Positions 56,201 to 64,000 of a DNA stretch of 64,000 nt are shown here, piece by piece. The first letter of the stretch is position 1; every line of letters starts with the position of its first letter. The notes beneath the pieces are model-generated. The model searched no databases. It was not told where the DNA came from and saw nothing but the letters and a program-made list of their open reading frames with translations. The stretch lies in the NCBI GenBank assembly GCA_964057225.1, contig OZ059895.1, positions 12,896,001 to 12,960,000 on the forward strand, in the 5' to 3' direction. This stretch comes from Auanema rhodensis (taxonomy: Eukaryota; Nematoda; Chromadorea; Rhabditida; Rhabditidae). A program made the position numbers and the translations under genes.

Positions 56201-57684
56201 AAAGGAAAAATAACCCGCATGAAGCAACGGTGGAACCCATGAGAAACTTTCCCACCGTTTCACAACCTTGGGAAAGAGTTCACATGGACATTCTCGGACC
56301 ACTACCACGAACACAAAACGGGAACAGATATATCTTATCAATACAGGACGCGTTCTCCAAATGGATAATAGCAACACCATTATTAAGACAAACATCAGAA
56401 GAAATCATAACAGCAATTAAGAAAAACCTGTTCTTTGTTTTCGGACCACCAAAAAGGATCATAACGGACAACGGATCCAATTTTGTTTCTCACGAATTCA
56501 AAACAATGTGCGAACAACTAGGTTCCGAGCATCATACAACTATGCCATATTACAAGAATGCAAATGGACAAGTGGAACGACTACACAGAACACTAGAAGA
56601 AGCACTAACGTCGTACGTAAATACGGAACAGGACAATTGGGATGATATACTACCTAAGATAGTATTCACACTCAACAGGCTACCTAATGCCACAACTCGC
56701 ACACCGCCCTACGATTGTATCTTTGGTCAGGCAGCGCGACTACCAATCGACCACAACCTGGACACTCCCGCACCCACTCTCAAACCCACAGGAGATTTAC
56801 ATGAGAAAATATACGAAAGGATAACAAGGAACAATGAGAAGATGAAGAAGAAATACGACGAGGCACACAAGATACAAGAACGAGAACTCTACGTGGATAA
56901 CAGAGCTCTCGTCAAACGGGCAAAGCCCACCAACAAACTGCAAGCAGTCAGTGATGGACCGTACCTCATAAAAGAAATAAATAAAAATAATGTCATATTA
57001 GCAGATGACGACGGGAATAGAATACGGGCTCATAAGAATAATATAAGATACTTTCCACCCGATGACAATAACATCGAGGAAAGCGAGCACGGCAGAAATG
57101 ACGCGGGATCCGCTATTTATAGCAACAGGTCCCGGCACGATCAGGTCAATACGCGCGCTCAGAACAACGGTCAAGCCACGCCCCCAATTTCTGATTCGGA
57201 CAGCGATAACGAGGACGAGTTCTACGAACAAAGCCGACCTATAATAACAACTAAAGAAACAATAACACCGCAGGAAGATACGTTGGAAAGACAACAAGAA
57301 AGTTATCAATCGGAATCTGGACTAGATACAGCAGACAAGACATCTACGAACAAAGAAGAAAACAACCAATTCCAACAATTGGTCGACAAAATTGGAGAAG
57401 AAACAAGACAAGAGCTCTACGAAGAAAGACAAAAAGAGTTACCTACAATCAAAAGATGGAGCTCAGCTCTCAAATTGGCATTCGGTTTAGAAGACAAAAA
57501 TCCGATTACTCCTCCAAAACCGTTTCACGTACCAATAAGGTACAACAGCGTGATACCCCCTTTAAAACCTAAAAGTAGGCTTACACGCTCTCAGATACCT
57601 GATGCCCATATCAATTTACCAAACACATCGGTTGAACGAAAGAAACGACCTTCAACAGTGATAGGAGGACCAACAACTATCTGA
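53206..57684 (+). CDS. Membrane anchor plus Ty3/gypsy Pol (protease-RT-RNaseH-integrase)
   Basis: 1492 aa from the first ATG; the frame is open from 53095, directly after the upstream TAA and in the same phase. Residues 29-59 form a transmembrane segment followed by an acidic tail (FKEEEEEP). Protease: D156 in DTGA. Reverse transcriptase: about 430-660 with Y592-L-D-D. RNase H: about 730-860. Integrase: HHCC at about 956-1000, core D1028, D1088, E1124 (35 residues between the last two, as expected), then a GPY-type module (DGPYLI). Residues about 1290-1492 are disordered and charged. All Pol catalytic residues seen are intact. Production probably needs readthrough, reinitiation or a spliced RNA. 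A membrane-anchored Pol precursor would be unusual. Confidence 0.88.
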   Translation: MLADNISNNAEKQITNFFEYVGESITAWILRTLAIIGGILVAIGLITATIWALKIYACTTRIPINQITFKEEEEEPRRENKEIELQQLQPLNKSQQNKFYSRISRYDPDAPLSDNDFLAYLPRYAMKESRINYIGGSRLPFVPLSIHNQIFTALWDTGASISYMKESTFQQLPAATMVGEKTTAIVANKSRFSFLGYTRLPIVIGKTEIEHKILISANNHCPAPILLGVDFIEALSKIGINTSLRPLQNSLLVGDTIVPLAQDYSPWTENHTIAHVVSLETKQFYPGETRSLTLEVDDPASYEQAFIRSSQRIGKMTFAPTTFTPTGYGVQIFATNISPETIKIKTNQGIGTAYAIPKDIKEQKGQYVPPEARWEEQLPYFPDDFIKDLDVTNTIFTQLERQELKKIVLRNKEAFLNEDRNIGLCKGPVEHNIPIIPGKFPSFQITYRIPLTQQEEVEKQVEEMLEQGIIEPSISITTSPVILVKKKDKTYRFVTDFRALNAITLKQIYVISNIQDILDLAAGACIFTNFDLVSGFFQIPLRKEDRHLTAFTTTSGTYQYCRMPMGLCGAPHTFQNAVRYLQQHVRCKLFVYLDDLLLISKSTTQHLQDIEEVLRVAIELGFKIKQKKCTFGQREVKFLGFIVGYEGKKPDPQKIKAIRDYPRPKSTTGVRAFMGVVNYFRRFIKNAAGIASPLYDLTKKDKAFTWGDKEEKSFQHLKKALCQAPVLQAPRAKRPYVVESDGSIIAVGAVLLQSADDQEPLHPIAFASRKLNKAERNYPPIEIEALALTFAVHQFRTYILGAPIKIITDHRPLTSLMTRKDLIGRLAKFQIVLQEYDIEIIYRPGRLNSVCDALSRYFEDEINEAKERKKKTKESPTHQISTITTITDLRTIQEETEWIMETKEKIQNKTAGRQLTDRYIVQNNILYAKPKTAFQTPRAVLPNDPTITTAIIDKFHKDPLLGAHLGINKTHDSILRRYTWTGMQEDITNYVNRCLQCAKRKNNPHEATVEPMRNFPTVSQPWERVHMDILGPLPRTQNGNRYILSIQDAFSKWIIATPLLRQTSEEIITAIKKNLFFVFGPPKRIITDNGSNFVSHEFKTMCEQLGSEHHTTMPYYKNANGQVERLHRTLEEALTSYVNTEQDNWDDILPKIVFTLNRLPNATTRTPPYDCIFGQAARLPIDHNLDTPAPTLKPTGDLHEKIYERITRNNEKMKKKYDEAHKIQERELYVDNRALVKRAKPTNKLQAVSDGPYLIKEINKNNVILADDDGNRIRAHKNNIRYFPPDDNNIEESEHGRNDAGSAIYSNRSRHDQVNTRAQNNGQATPPISDSDSDNEDEFYEQSRPIITTKETITPQEDTLERQQESYQSESGLDTADKTSTNKEENNQFQQLVDKIGEETRQELYEERQKELPTIKRWSSALKLAFGLEDKNPITPPKPFHVPIRYNSVIPPLKPKSRLTRSQIPDAHINLPNTSVERKKRPSTVIGGPTTI

Positions 57685-57932
57685 AACAAGTTTGAAAATT
57701 CATTTTTTTATCATAATTACTTTATTTATACTTTTGCATCATTTTCCCATTTTTTCTCATCAAACAAACAACAATAATCAGTCATTCAATTTTTCGAAAT
57801 TTGATTTTTTTTTTGTCATCAATCACACTATCTCTCTAAAAATTCTACCTTCTCTGTTCAAAAAAAAAAAAAAAAAAAACGATTCATCACCTGCAGTAAC
57901 CTGAAAAAAAAAAATCCTCCGAATTCGACAAG
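57685..57932 (+). other. Pol to accessory-ORF interval
   Basis: T-rich stretch, an A-run near 57860-57880, and a candidate 3' splice site (TCACCTGCAG) before the accessory start codon. No ORF of note. Confidence 0.5.
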
Positions 57933-58562
57933 ATGTCGCTCAACCTTCCACCTCTACCCTGCGAGACACCCATCGAAATGATCAAGGAAAAATGGATCAA
58001 CATCCATTCACTCCAAATTGAGCTACAAGAGCTGGAGAAAGACAACCCCAAGAAACTAAAGATTCTTCGGTCCTTCTCGGAGAATCTATCCAGAGTGACT
58101 CTATTGATAGAAACTCTGGAAAGGTTACAATGTTTATGTAACCATGAAGAAGACGAAATGGCCAAAATGGCAAAGAACTGGTTGTCAGCCACCGTCCGCA
58201 CCAAGTTCACCATCCGCAAACTGCGTCAAGAATTAGGCTATTCAATCCCAGAATACGAAGGCAGCGCTGATCTAATCCCGAGATGGGCCGCAGAAGAAAT
58301 CTACAAGAGTTGGACAGAAGAGAGTTTAAACAAGTCCGCAAACCAGTCAATAAGGAAAGCTGGAGAACGAGTTGGCCAAGCATTGAAGATTTTAATGGCA
58401 ACTGGCGCCACCACCCAGAACCAGAAAGATATGAAAAAGAAGATATGCAACCAGACGACAGATTTGCTGACAGATCTCAGTCTCTACTACACATGGACCG
58501 TCGCTGGGCAGCATACAGCAACCGACTTTCAAATGGGACAAATCAATGAGGAGGAAGGATGA
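57933..58562 (+). CDS. Downstream accessory ORF of the gypsy-type element
   Basis: 209 aa, predicted mostly helical and charged, with no Cys/His cluster, signal peptide or membrane segment. It starts at an ATG 38 bases after a splice-acceptor-like CACCTGCAG (near 57895), so it may be made from a spliced subgenomic RNA as retroviral 3' genes often are. AATAAA follows at 58590. It occupies the place where env usually lies in gypsy-type retroviruses but does not look like an envelope. I do not recognise the family. Confidence 0.7.
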   Translation: MSLNLPPLPCETPIEMIKEKWINIHSLQIELQELEKDNPKKLKILRSFSENLSRVTLLIETLERLQCLCNHEEDEMAKMAKNWLSATVRTKFTIRKLRQELGYSIPEYEGSADLIPRWAAEEIYKSWTEESLNKSANQSIRKAGERVGQALKILMATGATTQNQKDMKKKICNQTTDLLTDLSLYYTWTVAGQHTATDFQMGQINEEEG

Positions 58563-58782
58563 AAACTGCTAAGAAAGAGGTGATGAATCAATAAAACATT
58601 TTATTTTTATTTTTTTTTTATTTTATCTATTCACTCTATTATTCACTTACCTATTCTATTATTCCTATTCTTGTTTCAATTTTTTTTTTTTTTTTTTTTT
58701 GTTTCAAAAAAAAAAAAAAAAAAAAAACACGAAATCTAATTTCTTATAGCTGAGGTCAGCTAACTTTTTTTCCTATAAGGCA
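58563..58782 (+). terminator. 3' untranslated region with AATAAA and homopolymer runs
   Basis: AATAAA at 58590-58595 after the accessory ORF, then T-runs and a 22-base A-run near 58707-58728. The sequence just before the right LTR (TATAAGGCA) is not a convincing polypurine tract. Confidence 0.55.
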
Positions 58783-59167
58783 TGTTCCATACATAACTTA
58801 TAGAGAAGGCGGTTGACTACGTCAACCGACTTTAGTTTAATCAAATAAAATAAGAAACTAGAATTCGAAAGCTTTTTAGAAAAGATTCCACGGAATAAGG
58901 TGGAACGTAATTCTTTTTATACAAATTCATTCACTTTTTACATTCTATAGTTTGCTATATAAACCCGTAGAAAACACACTAAGGGAGATCTTCTATCATG
59001 TAGTTTTAGACTTTAACTTTACTTGTTTGTAGTTTATAACATTTCCTATTGTAGTTTTCTCTATATAATAAAACGGTTGCTAATTTAACTACTTGTTGAA
59101 CAATGAAACCCTTGCACAAAATCCATCTGAAAACCCTAGTCGGAACCCTAGGGCAATCAAATGGAAC
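58783..59167 (+). repeat. Gypsy-type 3' LTR (right, 385 bp)
   Basis: Begins TGTTCCATAC, ends AAATGGAAC, and is followed by GAAAT. TATATAAAC, a TATATAATAAAAC polyadenylation-type motif and the palindrome (58810-58828) are present. It is almost identical to the two solo LTRs downstream but clearly different from the left LTR. Confidence 0.88.
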
Positions 59168-59229
59168 GAAATTGGAAAAAAAACAATAACGAGGATAAGT
59201 ATGTAAATCATTGAATATCAGGTATTTTC

Positions 59230-59348
59230 GCTTACGACCATACCACGTTGAAAGTACGCCATCCCGTCCGATCTGGCAAGTCAAGCAACGTTGGGCCCGG
59301 TTAGTACTTGGATCGGAGACGGCTTGGGAATCCCGGGTGCCGTAAGCT
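59230..59348 (+). rRNA. 5S ribosomal RNA (right block, copy 44)
   Basis: Consensus gene; an LTR lies 62 bp upstream. Confidence 0.95.
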
Positions 59349-59701
59349 TTTCAAATTTTTTTAACGATCATACCACGTTGAAAGTACGCAATGCAGCTGA
59401 TTTTCAATTTTATCTCTTCCGTAACAAATGTTTTTAATTTTCCAGCAGTTTTACTTAGATAGCTCAACCCAAGGCATCAAAATATCTTCAATCTTATTTC
59501 TATATTACAGTTATAAACCAGTAGTTTATGAACCTTCATCTTAACTTTACTGTTTCTATCTATTTCCTATTGAAACAAACATTGTTTAAACACTATACAA
59601 CTGTGAAACCTTTTTTAATTTATTGTATTTGGATCTCATAAGATTTGATATCATCGAGGGATTTAGATGTAACGTAGAAAATTACATAACTAACATGAAA
59701 T

Positions 59702-60086
59702 TGTTCCATACATAACTTATAGAGAAGGCGGTTGACTACGTCAACCGACTTTAGTTTAATCAAATAAAATAAGAAACTAGAATTCGAAAGCTTTTTAGAA
59801 AAGATTCCACGAAATAAGGTGGAACGTAATTCTTTTTATACAAATTCATTCACTTTTTACATTCTATAGTTTGCTATATAAACCCGTAGAAAACACACTA
59901 AGGGAGATCTTCTATCATGTAGTTTTAGACTTTAACTTTACTTGTTTGTAGTTTATAACATTTCCTATTGTAGTTTTCTCTATATAATAAAACGGTTGCT
60001 AATTTAACTACTTGTTGAACAATGAAACCCTTGCACAAAATCCATCTGAAAACCCTAGTCGGAACCCTAGGGCAATCAAATGGAAC
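59702..60086 (+). repeat. Solo LTR of the gypsy-type element (1)
   Basis: 385 bp flanked by GAAAT on both sides (59697-59701 and 60087-60091), a 5-bp target duplication in the 5S spacer. No internal element sequence. Confidence 0.92.
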
Positions 60087-60148
60087 GAAATTGGAAAAAA
60101 AACAATAACGAGGATAAGTATGTAAATCATTGAATATCAGGTATTTTC

Positions 60149-60267
60149 GCTTACGACCATACCACGTTGAAAGTACGCCATCCCGTCCGATCTGGCAAGT
60201 CAAGCAACGTTGGGCCCGGTTAGTACTTGGATCGGAGACGGCTTGGGAATCCCGGGTGCCGTAAGCT
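60149..60267 (+). rRNA. 5S ribosomal RNA (right block, copy 45)
   Basis: Consensus gene, 62 bp after a solo LTR. Confidence 0.95.
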
Positions 60268-60620
60268 TTTCAAATTTTTTTAACGATCATACCACGTTGA
60301 AAGTACGCAATGCAGCTGATTTTCAATTTTATCTCTTCCGTAACAAATGTTTTTAATTTTCCAGCAGTTTTACTTAGATAGCTCAACCCAAGGCATCAAA
60401 ATATCTTCAATCTTATTTCTATATTACAGTTATAAACCAGTAGTTTATGAACCTTCATTTTAACTTTACTGTTTCTATCTATTTCCTATTGAAACAAACA
60501 TTGTTTAAACACTATACAACTGTGAAACCTTTTTTAATTTATTGTATTTGGATCTCATAAGATTTGATATCATCGAGGGATTTAGATGTAACGTAGAAAA
60601 TTACATAACTAACATGAAAT

Positions 60621-61005
60621 TGTTCCATACATAACTTATAGAGAAGGCGGTTGACTACGTCAACCGACTTTAGTTTAATCAAATAAAATAAGAAACTAGA
60701 ATTCGAAAGCTTTTTAGAAAAGATTCCACGGAATAAGGTGGAACGTAATTCTTTTTATACAAATTCATTCACTTTTTACATTCTATAGTTTGCTATATAA
60801 ACCCGTAGAAAACACACTAAGGGAGATCTTCTATCATGTAGTTTTAGACTTTAACTTTACTTGTTTGTAGTTTATAACATTTCCTATCGTAGTTTTCTCT
60901 ATATAATAAAACGGTTGCTAATTTAACTACTTGTTGAACAATGAAACCCTTGCACAAAATCCATCTGAAAACCCTAGTCGGAACCCTAGGGCAATCAAAT
61001 GGAAC
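60621..61005 (+). repeat. Solo LTR of the gypsy-type element (2)
   Basis: 385 bp flanked by GAAAT (60616-60620 and 61006-61010); part of the same amplification. Confidence 0.92.
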
Positions 61006-61067
61006 GAAATTGGAAAAAAAACAATAACGAGGATAAGTATGTAAATCATTGAATATCAGGTATTTTC

Positions 61068-61186
61068 GCTTACGACCATACCACGTTGAAAGTACGCCAT
61101 CCCGTCCGATCTGGCAAGTCCAGCAACGTTGGGCCCGGTTAGTACTTGGATCGGAGACGGCTTGGGAATCCCGGGTGCCGTAAGCT
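61068..61186 (+). rRNA. 5S ribosomal RNA (right block, copy 46, box A variant)
   Basis: A to C at gene position 54 (AAGTCCAGCAAC) in box A, 62 bp after a solo LTR. It may be transcribed less well. Confidence 0.82.
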
Positions 61187-61596
61187 TTTCAAATTTTTTT
61201 AACGATCATACCACGTTGAAAGTACGCAATGCAGCTGATTTTCAATTTTATCTCTTCCGTAACAAATGTTTTTAATTTTCCAGCAGTTTTACTTAGATAG
61301 CTCAACCCAAGGCATCAAAATATCTTCAATCTTATTTCTATATTACAGTTATAAACCAATAGTTTATGAACCTTCATTTTAACTTTACTGTTTCTATCTA
61401 TTTCCTATTGAAACAAACATTGTTTTAACACTATACAACTGTGAAACCTTTTTTAATTTATTGTATTTGGATCTCATAAGATTTGATATCATCGAGGGAT
61501 TTAGATGTAACGTAGAAAATTACATAACTAACATGAAATTGGAAAAAAAACAATAACGAGGATAAGTATGTAAATCATTGAATATCAGGTATTTTC

Positions 61597-61715
61597 GCTT
61601 ACGACCATACCACGTTGAAAGTACGCCATCCCGTCCGATCTGGCAAGTCAAGCAACGTTGGGCCCGGTTAGTACTTGGATCGGGGACGGCTTGGGAATCC
61701 CGGGTGCCGTAAGCT
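61597..61715 (+). rRNA. 5S ribosomal RNA (right block, copy 47, one substitution)
   Basis: A to G at gene position 88 (TCGGGGACGG), the same variant as the copies at 28286 and 62924. Confidence 0.9.
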
Positions 61716-62923
61716 TTTCAAATTTTTTTAACGATCATACCACGTTGAAAGTACGCCATGCAGCTGATTTTCAATTTTATCTCTTCAGTAACAAATGTTT
61801 TTAATTTTCCAGCAGTTTTACTTAGATAGCTCAACCCAAGGCATCAAAATATCTTCAATCTTATTTCTATATTACAGTTATAAACCAGTAGTTTATGAAC
61901 CTTCATCTTAACTTTACTGTTTCTATCTATTTCCTATTGAAACAAACATTGTTTTAACACTATACAACTGTGAAACCGGTTTTAATTTGTTGTATTTGGA
62001 GCTCATAAGATTTGATATCATCGAGGAATTTAGATGTAACGTAGAAAATTACATAACTAACATGAAATTGGAAAAAAAAACAATAACGAGGATAAGTATG
62101 TAAATCATTGAATATCAGATTTTTTCGCTTACGACCATACCACGTTGAAAGTACGCCATGCAGCTGATTTTCAATTTTATCTCTTCCGTAACAAATGTTT
62201 TTAATTTTCCAGCAGTTTTACTTAGATAGCTCAACCCAAGGCATCAAAATATCTTCAATCTTATTTCTATATTACAGTTATAAACCAGTAGTTTATGAAC
62301 CTTCATCTTAACTTTACTGTTTCTATCTATTTCCTATTGAAACAAACATTGTTTTAACACTATACAACTGTGAAACCTTTTTTAATTTGTTGTATTTGGA
62401 GCTCATAAGATTTGATATCATCGAGGAATTTAGATGTAACGTAGAAAATTACATAACTAACATGAAATTGGAAAAAAAACAATAACGAGGATAAGTATGT
62501 AAATCATTGAATATCAGATTTTTTCGCTTACGACCATACCACGTTGAAAGTACGCTATGCAGCTGATTTTCAATTTTATCTCTTCCGTAACAAATGTTTT
62601 TAATTTTCCAGCAGTTTTACTTAGATAGCTCAACCCAAGGCATCAAAATATCTTCAATCTTATTTCTATATTACAGTTATAAACCAGTAGTTTATGAACC
62701 TTCATCTTAACTTTACTGTTTCTATCTATTTCCTATTGAAACAAACATTGTTTAAACACTATACAACTGTGAAACCTTTTTTAATTTATTGTATTTGGAT
62801 CTCATAAGATTTGATATCATCGAGGGATTTAGATGTAACGTAGAAAATTACATAACTAACATGAAATTGGAAAAAAACAATAACGAGGATAAGTATGTAA
62901 ATCATTGAATATCAGGTATTTTC

Positions 62924-63042
62924 GCTTACGACCATACCACGTTGAAAGTACGCCATCCCGTCCGATCTGGCAAGTCAAGCAACGTTGGGCCCGGTTAGTA
63001 CTTGGATCGGGGACGGCTTGGGAATCCCGGGTGCCGTAAGCT
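62924..63042 (+). rRNA. 5S ribosomal RNA (right block, copy 48, one substitution)
   Basis: A to G at position 88. Two short units precede it; the upstream A-run is shortened. Confidence 0.9.
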
Positions 63043-64000
63043 TTTCAAATTTTTTTAACGATCATACCACGTTGAAAGTACGCCATGCAGCTGATTTTCA
63101 ATTTTATCTCTTCAGTAACAAATGTTTTTAATTTTCCAGCAGTTTTACTTAGATAGCTCAACCCAAGGCATCAAAATATCTTCAATCTTATTTCTATATT
63201 ACAGTTATAAACCAGTAGTTTATGAACCTTCATCTTAACTTTACTGTTTCTATCTATTTCCTATTGAAACAAACATTGTTTAAACACAATACAACTGTGA
63301 AACCTTTTTTAATTTATTGTATTTGGATCTCATAAGATTTGATATCATCGAGGGATTTAGATGTAACGTAGAAAATTACATAACTAACATGAAATTGGAA
63401 AAAAAACTTTTACTTAGATAGCTCAACCCAAGGCATCAAAATATCTTCAATCTTATTTCTATATTACAGTTATAAACCAGTAGTTTATGAACCTTCATCT
63501 TAACTTTACTGTTTCTATCTATTTCCTATTGAAACAAACATTGTTTAAACACTATACAACTGTGAAACCTTTTTTAATTTATTGTATTTGGATCTCATAA
63601 GATTTGATATCATCGAGGGATTTAGATGTAACGTGGAAAATTACATAACTAACACGAAATTGGAAAAAAAACAATAACGAGGATAAGTATGTAAATCATT
63701 GAATATCAGATTTTTTCGCTTACGACCATACCACGTTTAAAGTACGCCATGCAGCTGATTTTCAATTTTATCTCTTCCGTAACAAATGTTTTTAATTTTC
63801 CAGCAGTTTTACTTAGATAGCTCAACCCAAGGCATCAAAATATCTTCAATCTTATTTCTATATTACAGTTATAAACCAGTATTTTATGAACCTTCATCTT
63901 AACTTTAACCTTCATCTTAACTAACAAATGTTTTTAATTTTCCAGCAGTTTTACTTAGATAGCTCAACCCAAGGCATCAAAATATCTTCAATCTTATTTC

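Larger units (their letters stand above)
47364..59167 (+). mobile_element. Ty3/gypsy-type retroelement with internal glycoprotein, 11.8 kb
   Basis: LTR element on the plus strand: left LTR, tRNA-Gln primer site, 1.1-kb leader, Gag N-terminal ORF, Gag plus glycoprotein ORF, anchor plus protease-RT-RNaseH-integrase ORF, a downstream ORF and right LTR. The flanks do not match as a target duplication (left GATGT, right GAAAT), and about 27 bp of spacer between those points is missing. The two LTRs share ends and motifs but differ in length (339 and 385) and in much of their sequence. The element is therefore likely a recombinant of two insertions. No clear polypurine tract precedes the right LTR. 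The Pol frame itself is intact. Confidence 0.85.
58783..61005 (+). repeat. 919-bp LTR + 5S tandem amplification
   Basis: The LTR starts lie at 58783, 59702 and 60621, exactly 919 bp apart: 385-bp LTR, 5-bp GAAAT and a 529-bp 5S unit. The copies differ by only a few bases (for example CACGGAATAAGG against CACGAAATAAGG, CCTATTG against CCTATCG), so the LTR insertion was amplified with the rDNA unit recently. Confidence 0.9.
59168..64000 (+). repeat. 5S rDNA array, right block
   Basis: The array resumes inside the spacer at GAAATTGG. The first units carry solo LTRs; from 61006 on there are ordinary long and short units, a minimal spacer unit (63407) and a deleted unit (63904), running off the window. 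No protein gene is supported. Confidence 0.92.

Noticed and set aside
47364..59167. Simple intact gypsy insertion with target duplication
   Set aside because: Flanks GATGT and GAAAT differ and the LTRs differ, so it cannot be one undisturbed insertion.
59006..59284. 92-codon minus-strand frame, repeated at 59925
   Set aside because: Runs across the LTR/5S junction and through the 5S gene without an ATG. It is repeated because the 919-bp unit is amplified.

Overview
This window is eukaryotic and almost certainly from a nematode. About two thirds of it is a tandem 5S ribosomal RNA array. The 119-nt gene reads as a nematode 5S rRNA: it begins GCTTACGACCATA, keeps recognisable box A, intermediate element and box C, and ends GTAAGCT followed by a T-run. 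Other signs agree: 43-75 bp introns, and a BEL/Pao retroelement with a phlebovirus-like Env, a combination known from nematodes (Tas, Cer7 type). I cannot name the species. No bacterial-type genes, tRNA genes or ordinary host single-copy genes are visible.

Layout. (1) 1-32327: 5S array of 529-bp long units (complete 5S gene plus a second 5' 5S stub) mixed with 399-bp short units (5S 5' stub only), organised into higher-order repeats of about 1058, 1327 and 2515 bp and a duplication offset by 13512 bp. (2) 32328-34948: a 2.6-kb Mutator-like DNA transposon inserted inside a 5S gene, with an 8-bp target duplication, terminal inverted repeats and an intact transposase. (3) 34949-35445: 5S unit. 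(4) 35446-45386: a 9.9-kb BEL/Pao retroelement on the minus strand inserted inside another 5S gene (5-bp duplication GGGCC), with two 338-bp LTRs that look identical, an uninterrupted Gag-Pol-Env frame, a small zinc-knuckle ORF that runs into the 3' LTR, and a three-exon gene on the opposite strand. (5) 45387-47363: more 5S units. (6) 47364-59167: an 11.8-kb Ty3/gypsy-type element on the plus strand with a tRNA-Gln primer site. Its glycoprotein-like region lies between Gag and Pol, a single in-frame TAA separates the ectodomain from its likely membrane anchor plus Pol, and an extra 209-aa ORF lies downstream. Its two LTRs are of different subtypes. (7) 59168-64000: 5S units, two carrying solo copies of the right-hand LTR in a 919-bp tandem amplification, then ordinary and deleted 5S units.

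I count 48 uninterrupted full-length 5S genes, two transposon-split 5S genes and 28 short units. The most unusual content is in the two retroelements: the Gag-Env-Pol order with a stop at the Env/anchor junction in the gypsy-type element, and the antisense spliced CxxC gene plus LTR-overlapping zinc-knuckle ORF in the BEL element. Everything rests on reading the sequence by eye; no database search was possible.
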